This document shows positions 1 to 10,259 of a stretch of DNA of 64,000 nucleotides, piece by piece. A program made the position numbers and the translations under genes. Source of the stretch: Diorhabda sublineata (lineage: Eukaryota; Arthropoda; Insecta; Coleoptera; Chrysomelidae); assembly GCF_026230105.1 (NCBI RefSeq), contig NC_079476.1, forward strand, positions 33,408,559-33,472,558. Direction: 5' to 3'. Each line of letters begins with the position of its first letter. The stretch's first letter is position 1. Under the pieces are notes generated by a model. That model was not told the origin of the DNA and did not search any database. It saw only the letters and a list, made by a program, of their open reading frames with translations.

Positions 1-655
1 TAATTGATATTTTGTGGGAAACTCTGATTTGTAATCGAGATAAATTTTTTTATGGAAAATTGAAAATTTAGTGTTGAATTCTACTTTGAAAATATTTTTA
101 TTGAGTTCTGAAAGCTTAAGGCCAGATATTTCATTTAAATATGGAAATATGAACAATAAATGATTTGCAATATTTGATTTATATTCAAAACATTTAATTT
201 GTCGTTGAAACACTAAATGGAAGTTCAAACAAATTAAATATTCAGAAGACCATATCTTTTTGTTTAGAACTTTATTCTGTCAAAGTCGTAAATGCTGGTA
301 GGTATCTTGTACTCGTACAAAATAAAAACTTACATTTTTAATGAAATATCTTAGAGGACTTTGTGTTTCAAGGAGATATAGATACATTGAAGTTAAAATA
401 TTGCAAATTGGGAATTTGAAAAAAAAATGCATTCGTTGCGACAAATAAAAAGAAAGATACTTTATTGATTTGGAAAAAATACCGGTTGAGTAGTTCCAAG
501 AACACATTATTATAGTTAGCTTTATAAATATTTGGAAATGTTTATTGCATAGCAAGATGAGGTTTTAGTTATTGTATAAATATTATTTGAATTGAGAAAA
601 TTATAATTACGAGAAACACTAGTTATTGATAAGTTACAAGTTAGGAGTCAACTTT
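1..655. other. AT-rich stretch, no gene seen
   Basis: No coding region, repeat or RNA gene could be supported. The sequence is strongly AT-rich with frequent stops in all frames. A 91-codon minus-strand frame at 280-555 shows only low-complexity Phe/Leu/Ser-rich peptide and no domain. Confidence 0.6.
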
Positions 656-659
656 AAAA

Positions 660-970
660 AATGATAAATATGTCTTTGAAATTGTCTACTGACATCATTC
701 AGTTTCAAACGAATACAGAAAATGATAAAGCTATTGATAACAGATGTTGTAAGACATGTGGCATTTATTTCGCTTCGTTTGTAAAGCTGCTGTAGTCAGG
801 ATTCAACCAATGCGTGTAATCAAATGCTGTGCTAAAGAGCTGCTGTTCGTTGTGGATGAAAGTTTGGAATGGATAGACGAAGAAAACATAGACATTTCCC
901 GTGGCTGTTTTTCAACACTACTAGATAAAAGTCTCCATGGTTTGAAGAAATTTTAAAAAAGTTTTGTTTC
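660..970 (+). pseudogene. Unidentified decayed coding relic, possible zinc-finger head
   Basis: Two overlapping plus-strand frames are less AT-biased than their surroundings. The first starts at ATG 661 and contains CCKTCGIYF followed by a leucine, which looks like the first half of a C2H2 finger; it stops near 795. A second frame (756-956) continues with an acidic peptide including VDESLEWIDEENIDISRG and ends at 956; a further shift would give SPWFEEIL near 930-955. This pattern suggests one ancestral C-terminal coding region broken by frameshifts, followed by AATAAA-like sequence near 980. I do not recognise the family. It could be a transposon protein tail or a last exon of a host gene; the function is unknown. 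Confidence 0.3.
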
Positions 971-2184
971 CCTCTGTTATTAAATAAATTAAATGTTAAT
1001 TAAAATAAATTAACCAACTTAACGGTTTATTATTTTTTCGAATAATAATAAAAAATTCAGTTTAAAATATTTTTAGCGTCAATCTCACGTAAGGAGAGGT
1101 GGGAAAAGGGAAGGCAAAGCTAGTTTTGGTTCAAATACATGTAAAACTATATTGATTTTAATGGAGAATATAATGGAAATCGAGCAATATATATTTATTA
1201 AATATTTGTTTCTATCTCAAAACTTAAATAGCTGCCTACGCTTATCCAAAATTTTTAAAAATATCGATTCAAAACTCTGATCGTCTGGTGAAATTTTTTA
1301 TATAGTTACTTTATACTTTATAGTTACTTTGATTCCTCCAAGAACATATTTTTTATGACAGTTTTGTGCTTACTACTCCACTGTCCGACCTTGGTGATAA
1401 ATAAACTCGATCGAGTTTTCTAGTCATGTCGTTAATTATCACTTTGTAGGTCAGTATTTGCCATCGGAGGATTTTCTTCATATTCGATGTGAAAGCTGAG
1501 GAGAACGAAGAAATTGAAAAAGGTGCTTTTAGGGAGCCGAGGGAATGTGAGAGGGTGTTATTCGTTCGGCATTTGCTAGATTCAATGAAACGTGGTCGGT
1601 AGAATTGAAATTGCTAATTAAATCAATTTAGAACGAAGTCCAAAAAAAGTCCGAAATACAAACAAAGTTCATCTGGAGTTTGAGCGTGTTCTGGAAAAAA
1701 TCTGAAATAAATATAAAGTAGGTTGAAAATAGAACTGAATGGAGATTACTTTGAGATTACACGTTTTTAACGAATCTATTTCTCATCATCGGAATGTTGA
1801 GGCCATATTTTATATTATCGAATTTTCTCGGGATTATTATTCTTTACAGTAGTTTGCGACTTTACATTTTAACTTGTAATTACATTAGGCGCTTACTTGC
1901 TTAAAAATAATTTCTTTTTTCGTCTTATAGATTTTTTTTAAAGGAATATAGATTAATATCTGATTCATAATATTCATAATTTGTAAATTATTCAGAGAAA
2001 AAACTTTTTTTAAGAATTTATTCCGGCAAATTTGAAATGTTGATAACTCTCTAGTTAAAAACAAGATGAACCCTCTAGAGGAGAGATTTGACTCCAATTT
2101 ATATGAGGGTTACTATTTAAATTTTGAAATAGTTGAATAAAAAGAAATATTTATGATTGGATATTGTTTTACATAATATTCTCC
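971..2184. other. AT-rich stretch, no gene seen
   Basis: No domain-bearing reading frame was found. A short purine-rich block lies at about 1090-1120. The minus-strand frame at 1885-2097 has a low-complexity Ile/Lys/Phe peptide and looks like chance. Confidence 0.55.
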
Positions 2185-2425
2185 ATTAAGATTGTCTAGT
2201 TCGATTGAGGTACCTCCAAAACATGAGATTTGAACGCATCAACCGCTTCTTCAGGTGGAGAAAAACGTTGACCTCATAATTCATTTTTGGTCTGCGGGAA
2301 TAAGAAATCATTGGGTGCCAACCACTGTACGGCGGTTGATCCAAAAACTCGAGGTTTCGACTGTTTGTTTGAACTGATGTGTGAGAGCTCGCATTTTTGT
2401 GGTGGAGAATGATTTGTATTTTGAA
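2185..2425 (-). pseudogene. Mariner transposase C-terminal fragment
   Basis: Read on the minus strand this encodes the end of the catalytic core and the tail of a mariner-family DDE transposase (cut-and-paste transposition). Visible pieces are ILHHKNASSHTS (the second catalytic region; normally HxDNA, here Lys replaces Asp), a degraded PPYS motif, and VFLHLKKRLM followed by a form of FSTPEEAVDAFKSHVLEVPQ. Several frame changes separate these. The tail resembles the SETMAR-like mariners common in insects. The N-terminal DNA-binding part and the inverted ends are not seen nearby, so this is a dead fragment. The family assignment is from motif memory; superfamily level is fairly safe. Confidence 0.6.
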
Positions 2426-2687
2426 ATTGGTTTCCCAAATATGAATTCGGCATACATAGTGGCTAAGAATTGATATGTTTGGGATGTAACGTAGTTATAG
2501 TTCCATATAATTTCAAAACATGTTCAACTATTTTTTTCATAAAATGTTCATATGTCTCTTAAAATACCCCATAAACCAAATTTTGACATGATATTAATAT
2601 TTTATTTATTGAAAATGAATATATAAGAGCTTTACTGTTTTCAAAAATTTGTATAAAAAATGTATCCTTTGTTAATTGTATAATAAA

Positions 2688-3332
2688 CAAGGGTCGTTTT
2701 TTTATCAGCCTCCGATCGCTCCGTGCCGACGCTACGCAGACAGAAGTAAGCGGGCATGCGCTGTAGGCGACTGTGAAGCTCTCGGCCATTGTTAACATTC
2801 AGGCGTCAGTCGGCGTTGTGCTACAGCCACGTAAATATATCCGCCATTATTGATGCTCCCGCCAAGTGTGAATTGCGGAGTGTGATTCGTTTTCTACTGA
2901 TGGCCATAGGGCTGTAGAAATCCATCGGAGAATGAGTCGTTTATATGGAGAAAACTTCATGAATGATAGTGTTGTGCGTGAGTGGTGTCGGAAGTCTAAA
3001 GATGGCGCAATGATTGGCATGATAAAGTGGGCCAAGGACGCAAATCTGGTTCAACGAGTTGATAGAATGGTTAAAGAGAACCGTAGATTCACCATTAGTA
3101 CTTTGTCTAAGGAATTTCCAGAAGTTTCAAGGTCTGTTTTGTACTCTATTGTTATTGAACGGTTAAGCTACATTGGCGGCAACTTTCTTTGAAGAGGGTA
3201 TTAAAAAGCTTGTCAATCTTGTATCAATCTCTTCGGTGATTATGTGGAAAAGTATCTTTTGGTAATAAAATTATTGTTTTATATGAACTTGTCTTTTATT
3301 TATAGCCTATCGGAGGTTAAGAACGGCCCTCG
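2688..3332 (+). mobile_element. Internally deleted mariner with both inverted ends
   Basis: A complete but non-autonomous mariner of about 645 bp. The left end (GGGTCGTTTTTTTATCAGCC at 2691, then TCCGATCG) pairs with the reverse complement of the right end (GGGCCGTTCTTAACC, then TCCGATAGG, ending at 3332). TA flanks the right end at 3333-3334; the left equivalent is AA, presumably mutated. GC content rises sharply at both boundaries. Inside are a 5' untranslated part, the DNA-binding half of the transposase and a short piece of its C terminus (an FGDYVEK-like tail near 3232-3255); the catalytic domain has been removed by internal deletion. Such elements can only be moved in trans by a relative. 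Confidence 0.82.
2932..3192 (+). pseudogene. Mariner transposase DNA-binding N-terminus, truncated
   Basis: An 86-codon frame starting at ATG 2932. It contains LYGENFMNDSVVREWCRK, then LVQRVDRMVKENRRFTIS and FPEVSRSVLYSIV, the paired helix-turn-helix region that binds the inverted ends in mariner transposases. Between them a piece of the usual linker is shortened. After VIERLSY the frame runs into the deletion junction and stops, so no catalytic aspartate (first, second or third) is present. A full-length relative would have about 340 residues. If translated it could at most bind element ends; I infer it is non-functional. Confidence 0.75.
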
Positions 3333-3334
3333 TA

Positions 3335-4624
3335 GTATCGAATGCAACAGAGTAAGACTAAGCATACATATAGCAAAACAACGCTGTCCCTAAAGAGGGA
3401 CACTATGTATTAATGGGTCACTGCAAGCTTCAGTAGTTGATTGTACGACATAACTTTGACACCGATATATTTTCGAATAGAGCTAAATAGCAAAAACGAA
3501 AAAGTGAAGGATTTTACGTACGACAATACCTAAAAATAAAAATATGTTCGATATGACAGCTATAAGCACACTATGAGCGATGCAATGAGGCTTTTGCTAG
3601 TAATATTAAGTACAAATGCAAATGATGCAACTAAGCCTCAAGTTTCTATTTAAATAAAATGCCTAATCTACTTTTTGAGCTTAAGTTTATCCAAATTCAT
3701 CCCAGCGCGTTTACTTACAAGAAAATTAACTGGAGGCATTAAAGTAAAAGTGGTTGCTGGCGTTAGTGAATAATTTCCGCATTAACTATAAGAGAACTGT
3801 TCCCTTAGGAAAAGGAATTTTAAGTTGAACATTAGAATTCAAAGGACTTGCAAGGATCGTAAAAGCGAAAATCTGAATGGGTTTACAACCTACTGGGGAC
3901 TTCACTACTAATTCTGACGACTGATGTTCTTTTATATAACCTCATAACCGCGTTTTCTAGAAGGAATTTTATAAAATTAGCACCACATCTTGATAATGAA
4001 CAGAGGGATTAAGAATGCAGGACTTATCTCAGTTCACAGGAGAATCAGTTCATCTACAAGTAGACGCGCAACCGAGAAATCCACTTTCTGGCCTGGAGTT
4101 TTAATATAATCCATTTATATAATCCAATACTTGACTCTACAAGACATACAGCAAGGAAGTTAATATGAAAATCATTAAATTTTTCTAATATTGCGTTTTA
4201 TGGGATATACAGTGTGACAGTAAAGCACAGTGAGCGGGTAGAACGTATAATGATACGAATAATGTGAAGAATCGAGATTTCAAACCTTATGTAGAATGAT
4301 GCTCAATACAATGAGTGACTGGATATCGGCTAGTAGAAACAATGAAATAATTCGTAAGCATGAAGCTATGCTATGCCTAAGTAAATGCCGAAGCTCTGTA
4401 GATATAAGAAGCTTAAGAGTAAACTATAATGAGTGAATGAAATGTATGACAACGCGAAGAATGAGAACAATCGAGAAATCAAAATTTTGAAGGATAACAC
4501 AGTAAAATGGGCCAGTGCCACATATACTGGACAGTATGATCCATCAAAGAATGCATAATGCCTATAAATGAATGCTTCAGCTTGTATATATACGTCAATG
4601 ATAAATAGGCCAGTGGAACATTTT
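3335..4624. other. Gene-free; degenerate repeated motifs near 4190-4620
   Basis: No open frame of note. Between about 4250 and 4600 related phrases recur imperfectly, such as a motif like AAGCATGAAGCTATG near 4358 and GGACAGTATGATCC near 4530. Similar phrases appear again at 4970-5060, suggesting old, diverged duplications. I cannot assign them to an element. Confidence 0.4.
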
Positions 4625-4975
4625 GTGATGTCTTTCTTCTTTATTTACACTCTTTCTATTCGTGGTGTAAGTTGTAAGATACTGTCTCTCACGTTCTTAA
4701 TTTATTTAAATACTATACACAACACTTAACTAATTTATATAATTCAATTATCACTATTACTTAGCTACAAGAACATTTAGATGCATAAGAATTCTCAAAA
4801 CAAATAAATAAATAGTTTTTCTTAGAATTATTCAACAGAAACAATGGAAATAGACCGGCTGCTATAATAAAAAGTTATATAAAAAACAAACATAAAAGTC
4901 GGCGCGTCCGCTGAATTTTAGAATTCTACCAGGCAGAGCCGGCTCCAGGGCGGAGACGTATTTGTAACTATATAT
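4625..4975 (-). repeat. Dispersed LTR-like repeat, copy 1 (inverted relative to 27425)
   Basis: Reverse-complemented, this block aligns by eye with 27425-27840. Shared landmarks in the same order are GGAGCCGGCTCTGCCTG (4930-4946 region), a run ending AAAATTCAGCGGAC, a long T-rich stretch with AACTTTTTATTATAGCA, a TTAGTTAAGTG segment, and GTATTTAAATAAATTAAGAA followed by GAGACAGT. The AT-rich body with a polyadenylation-like ATTTAAATAAA and a GC-rich leading edge would fit the LTR and flanking internal sequence of an LTR retrotransposon, but no tRNA primer site or Gag/Pol frame was recognised, so a non-autonomous repeat is equally possible. Confidence 0.55.
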
Positions 4976-6435
4976 TGGACAGTACAAAGAACGCGTAAGC
5001 ACGAAGTTATAACACGCTTACACATCAAAGTTGAAGCTCTATGAGTATTAGACTTGGGACTGAGTAAAAAGAAGCCGACAGGACTTGTCTTATGTGCTAG
5101 TGTAATACGAAAACACAGGGAAGTAGTAGACACTAGAAATCGCCAAAGAATAACTTTTAGAACTTAATATCAACCTTTAATTTATTACTATGGAACAAAC
5201 TATTTTTGAAAGAAATTTGTAACAGATCAATGGGTGTATGTAGGATATGTGAGTGAAGGTTTTTAATTGGAGAACTGAAAGATTCAGGGACCAATTTGAA
5301 AAGATATTAAATTATTGCTTATTTAAATGATCCTTGTAATTTAATAGTTTCTATTATGAATATTATCAACAAGGCAAACTTTTTACACCTTACCTAAAGA
5401 TTGATTCCTGGTTATTGATAATATCCGAAAGGTTTTCATATCCCATTATATATACCCCTGTTTTTGTCAGTATTTTTACGGCTCAAGCTAAATTTTTTTA
5501 GAAGCACAACTCACTCAATAAAAAAGTATTGACTGGATATTTCTCTTGAAATAAAACAAAAGAAAAACGGTAAATTTTGAAGTTAATGTCAAACAGAAGT
5601 ACGAAATAAAAGTTTTACTGCCTCCGTTTTTGCCAAATATATTCCTAAATATAGAAAAATGTGACAGACAGAGCTTTACTTCTACCGTTGGCACACAATT
5701 CGAATGTTCTTATGTACGAGTATAATGTAGCTAACAAATTATATTTTTTGTTTATTAGATTTCAGTTAATTTTTTTTAACGTTCATACTGCGATCAGAAC
5801 ATTAACAGAAAACTTGGCAATACTGTTACTTATACATCACACGCAATAAGGTAATATTTGCGGGATTTCAACTGATATTGTTAATATCAAAACCATCTCA
5901 ATATAAAAAATTTACCAAATAACTCATAGATTAATTTATGGAAGCTTTTCCAGAAATTAACTCCACTAACCTCAAGATTTACCTTACATGGCTTTCATCA
6001 ACTGAAAATGATCATGAAGTTCGATTTTTGTGAAAAAATTTTTTCGGATGATTTATTGATTTTATGATAAAAAACTGTTTGTGTTAATAGTGTCACGACA
6101 CAAAAATAATGAGAGATTTATTCACAAGTGAGTATAATAGACTTTCCTCCTTAGTTTTTCATATTAGTTGCCGTCTTGTCAAGATTTGCTGTATACCAAT
6201 AGCCAGGAATCAACCCAATAATTAACCTTAAATCGCTTATATATTGAGATAAGACTGTCTCCAAGTACCTTGAATAGGTTTTTGGTTTCGATGGTTCTCT
6301 AGTTGTTCTGTCTATTCAACTTTTAATCAGGTAGTGAAAACATTTTTCGTTAGCCCGTTTGACGTTTCATTCCTATGGAACTCACACAAACCTGATATAG
6401 TTATTTGTCCTTAAACTGATCAATACAATGTTGTA
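4976..6435. other. AT-rich stretch, no gene seen
   Basis: The beginning (to about 5140) continues with phrases resembling 4250-4600. The 71-codon minus frame at 4918-5133 overlaps the repeat and has no recognisable domain. From 5160 onward I see no feature. Confidence 0.5.
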
Positions 6436-6439
6436 CCAC

Positions 6440-7045
6440 CTTAGAAGTCTGGGAACAGAAAATAATCGAAGGGGGCTAAATCTGGTGAATAGGATGTATG
6501 AAGTAACAATTCAAACTTGAGTTCATTAATTTTGGCCAGTGTAATAACAGATGCGGCCGTTTTTGCTTGATTTCTTCGCTCAAACGTTGCATAATACTCG
6601 ATAGTTTTTCCTTTTTCCTTTTCAAGATAGTCAATGAGTCTTTGGAGCCGGTTCTCCCTTTTCAATCCATTGTTTTGATTTTTCTTTTGTTTCAGTCAAG
6701 TGGTGGACCCACACTTCATTCATGGATATGAAACGACGCAAAATTCGACTTTATTTCCGTGAAACATTACCAATCAGTTAAAGAAAACATCTTCACAACA
6801 CTATTTTTGTTTCAATGCAAATTTCCAGTTAATATGCGATGTTCCGCAGTTTTTGGAATGCCTACTATGTCTGCTAGCTCGCGCACTTTTAGTCGACTAT
6901 CATCCAGTACCACCTTGTGGATTTTCTTCAACATTTCTGGAGTTATCACCTCATTTGGTCGAAACCTGCGATGCTGGTCTTCGGAGGTCGTACGGCCTCG
7001 TTTAAATTCTGCTACCCAATTAACTTTTTTTGAAGTTAATTGAAT
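6440..7045 (-). pseudogene. Mariner transposase relic
   Basis: The minus strand carries most landmarks of a mariner transposase. From the N-terminal side (7040 down): VNWVAEFKRGRTTSEDQ and EVITPEMLKKIHKVV, then LKVRELADIVGIPKTAEHRIL, the helix-turn-helix region; then SMNEVWVHH (normally MDETW, first aspartate replaced by Asn) near 6700; then KINELKFELLLHTSYSPD and PFDYFLFPD near 6445-6510, with the third aspartate retained. The segment around the second catalytic aspartate is deleted, the frame shifts between blocks, and the last ~60 residues are absent. No inverted ends were found. It belongs to the same broad lineage as 35025-35800 and 42610-43505. Clearly inactive. Confidence 0.75.
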
Positions 7046-7499
7046 AAGTCATCGATTATTTAAAAATTATTGCATCTTCTTTTGTCAATAAAATTGCTCG
7101 TAACTTAATAAATTATATCAATCGATTAGTTGCCTCTCAACTACAGATACAACATAGTGAAACAGTGAAGATTGAACAAATGAAAACCTAATTGACCTAC
7201 TTTGGATGCAGATTAAAAGTGAAGCAGTACAAATGATTGTTGAGTCTAAACATTGATAGTCAGTGAAGGCATGGCAAAAAATGATTCTCCCATCTATGAT
7301 TGCACTTAACATCTACCGCTGGAAATTCTTATAACCCGATACATTAGTAGCATTAAAAGATCTGTCTTAATACTTATTTTGGATCTTAAATACGTAATGG
7401 TAATATTATTATTCCAAATTTTACACAGCTTGTTCAAACTTTAACATCCTGTTAGAAGACAACTTCCGAAAAACTTTATCTCGAGATACGTACATTCTT
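7046..7499. other. No gene seen
   Basis: AT-rich sequence without recognisable coding or repeat structure. The 64-codon minus frame at 7118-7312 has no domain. Confidence 0.5.
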
Positions 7500-7880
7500 T
7501 TTCAGGATCGTAGTGGGTACGTGGGGAACCTAATCTCAAATCCAAAGTTTTTGGTCCCTCTTTAAGACGACCGTATCTCTATTAAGGATGCCGACGACGA
7601 AGCACCGGTTCATCAGCAATAGTTGTGATGGAGCGCACGCCCTATTCTTTTCGATAAACTTTCGGACAGCCTTTACTTTTCTCGTTGCAGAATCTGTGAT
7701 CGGGATTAAAAGATGGCGGCCGCTAGAGGCGACGGGTGGATGGGTGCCGAAACTTCTACAATCATATTTCATAGGCGTAACCGATTTTTTCTCAGATCTC
7801 GTCAATGATTCATTGAATAAATATAAAATAGATAATAGTAAATTTGAATTGAAACAGCAACATAATTCCTATTCCTAAAT
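7500..7880. other. GC-richer block with overlapping frames, unidentified
   Basis: About 300 bp here is clearly richer in G and C than its surroundings, including AAGATGGCGGCCGCTAGAGG near 7710. Open frames exist on both strands: minus 7536-7805 (89 codons, with PPVASSGRHLLIPITDSA and KAVRKFIEKNRACAPS) and plus 7588-7878 (96 codons). The minus peptide looks more like protein than the plus one, but I do not recognise either. It may be part of an older mobile element, a CpG-rich promoter-like relic or foreign sequence. No function is proposed. Confidence 0.3.
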
Positions 7881-8571
7881 GACGCTATATATTTTAAGAT
7901 ACCAGAAAACTGTAAGGAAGATGATTCCTATTTATTTTCAACGTAATTGTTACTTACACGTAACCGGACCCTCAACAACATGGAAGCTTGAAGTCATCTT
8001 TCGGATTATTCTCAAAAAATTGATTAATTGCTTCATCTATCTCATTATCCAACGTCCATGGAAATGTTTCTTTATTTCAAAATGTACATAGTGGCCTTAG
8101 TATATGCATTCGAATATCAAATTATTAGAAGTACCTTTATTCAAATATTTTGTGAGATACTCCACATGAAGTTTGCGAAAAAGGAGATATAAAAATTGGG
8201 TTGACGCTTTAAGCGCCTACTGCTACAATGTACCCCAAAAACAACAAAAATTCCTAAGGGGGCGTTTTTCATTACTATTCCAGTCTTTTACTTTATCTTC
8301 TGCGTTATTTCAGGATTTCCGTTTCTGTAGAAGCCCAAGTTTTTCTTGCTCTTCCACTTGATCGCCTACTACGTATTTTTCCTTGTTGAACATTTTTCAT
8401 GCTTATTAAGTGACCATCTTAACTTATTACTCTCTAGTAGTTCAACTTGTAGCTGTTTTCTTATGTAATCATGTCGAATTTGGTCCACGATGATGAAACA
8501 GGTTTGAAAAAAAAAAGAATGTCATTTTCATTCTATTTGACTTTTCAAGAATATTCCTTTGTTAATTCCTG
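7881..8571. other. No gene seen
   Basis: AT-rich, with short chance frames (7879-8091 and 8173-8361, plus) that show no domain or consistent composition. Confidence 0.5.
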
Positions 8572-8870
8572 TCAAATCACTGAAGGATAATTTCTCCAAA
8601 GTCTCGAGAAAGTTTTAATTTCATATATTATGCAGCCATTTGGCAGGTTTTGATCACAACTTCTGGCAATGATATTGCTATATGTATTCTGGGAAACCTC
8701 AACGCAAATTTTCAAACGATATCGCCACATTTTTATTTTCGCTGAATCCCATGGCGCTATATCTGGCGAGTTAGGTGCATAAGGACAAATAGGAAGACAT
8801 TTAATTTCCGAATCTCTTGAGCAGGCGCAGTTTGTGGCACAAGCCACAAGACCACAAGCGCGGCAGATTG
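8572..8870 (-). pseudogene. Possible Tc1-type transposase C-terminal relic
   Basis: The minus-strand frame (118 codons, 8572-8928) contains APNSPDIAPWDSAKIKMWRY, which resembles the SPDLNPIE...WD..K....R block holding the third catalytic residue in Tc1-like transposases, followed by ARSCDQNLPNGCI, comparable to the W..LP...I segment that comes after it. In this copy the Glu of NPIE is not preserved (APWD). The N-terminal third of the frame is Cys-rich and unrelated. Similarity is short, so coincidence is possible; no inverted ends were seen. Confidence 0.35.
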
Positions 8871-8929
8871 TAAAAAATTTTTTATTAGTCAAGAGGATTA
8901 CAAATTCCCGAAGAATGAAATAATGCAAA

Positions 8930-9590
8930 CAGTTTTCCTAAATATACTACAAGATTTCAAGAAAATCCCGACAGATGAATTTAAGAACCTTGTGTATAAA
9001 AGCAATACCAGACGATTATTTAGAGAGATGTTAACAAATACTTGTGAGCAAGAAAGTCTGGGAAACAAATAAAAGCGGTCGTGGCTACTCGTGCCATAAC
9101 CGTATAAATTCATCGAAAATATTTTCATTTGAAATATATGAGAATATTGTGGAATATATTTGAAATGTCATTATTCTGAGTGGAACAGAGTAAATACTAC
9201 ATTTTACAGGCCAAATCAGAGTAAGGAACATTTGTAAATGTGTAGTAGCAAAGTATAGGTATGAAAAATGTGAAAGATAACAAAAAGATGAGAAAGGCGA
9301 AGAAACGGATTAGTACAAAACTAATAATAAACAAAACACATATAAACATGGAAGCAAATAAACCAAAATTGACGACTACATCGGAGCAAATATACGGTGG
9401 GTCACAGAAAACGGTCTATAATGATATTTGACAGTATGCATGAGGATTTATGTAAATTCTGTAGAATGTTTCTATTTTTAAAAAAATTTAACTATAGAAA
9501 CACTGTGTAAATAACAAACAACTTTGATTTTTTATGTGATAATGTTCATAATAGATTACATTATTATATTAAGTGTCAATACTTGCTAGC
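8930..9590. other. No gene seen
   Basis: AT-rich. The later part (9300-9400) has a Lys/Asn/Thr-rich plus-strand translation that may be a degraded upstream piece of the LINE that follows, but this cannot be shown. Confidence 0.4.
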
Positions 9591-9599
9591 AACAAAAAA

Positions 9600-10250
9600 A
9601 TGTTTATTAAGAGTCCACAAATAATGAATATAAAAATTAATGAGCACAAAATTAAATCGATGATAATAAGCCCCACAGATTAGATAAAATTGGAAAAATC
9701 ATAAATAGAGCAGGTAAAAAGCTTTAAATACCTTGACTTGACAGTAACACAGAATGGAAGACTACAACAAGAGATACGAGAGTACTTAAGCAACTGGAAG
9801 ATTTTTCAACGTAATTAAGACACAGTTTGTAGCCAAAAAGAGAATACCAAAACAAATAAACAGGCCCAAATTAAAATGTAGTCGTACCCATATGTATAAC
9901 AAAAAGCAAATTACAAATTATATAAATGAGATTTCTAACAAAATTAAAGAATAAATCAAGAAATGACAAAATAAAGAATAAAATTATAAGAGAAAAACTG
10001 AACTAAATATCAATTAAAAAAAATTAAATAAGAACAATCTGAGATGCTTTGGCCAAGGCGTTGGAATGGGAGAAAAACTATTAACTTGGAAGACATATTG
10101 AGCATGAGCTGATAAAAAAAAGTAAGACCGAGTAGATAATTGACAGATAAAAAAGAGATGGTAGGTAAAACGCGAAATAAGATTGCTGGAAATGAAATAT
10201 GGGACACAGTACATGCAATGACTCTGCTCCAACAAGCCTTACACATTTTA
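9600..10250 (+). pseudogene. RTE-like LINE reverse transcriptase C-terminal relic
   Basis: The plus strand contains INEHKIKSMIISPTD, then VKSFKYLDLTVTQNGRLQQE followed by IREYL (9620-9790). This is the FKYLG..I...G....EI region following the palm domain of non-LTR reverse transcriptases of the RTE-like type. Downstream, in shifting frames, come a remnant like NDKIKNKIIREKL (about 9960-10005), LRCFGQG near 10042 (for LRWFGH), and a degraded GRP..W region near 10150. The catalytic FADD box is not present. At least three frame changes and many stops mark it as long dead. Its order of motifs agrees with 29930-30205 and 38262-38935. Confidence 0.6.
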
Positions 10251-10259
10251 CATGAGCAC

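Noticed and set aside
6759..7043. 94-codon plus-strand frame
   Set aside because: Shadow of the minus-strand mariner head, which has recognisable motifs.
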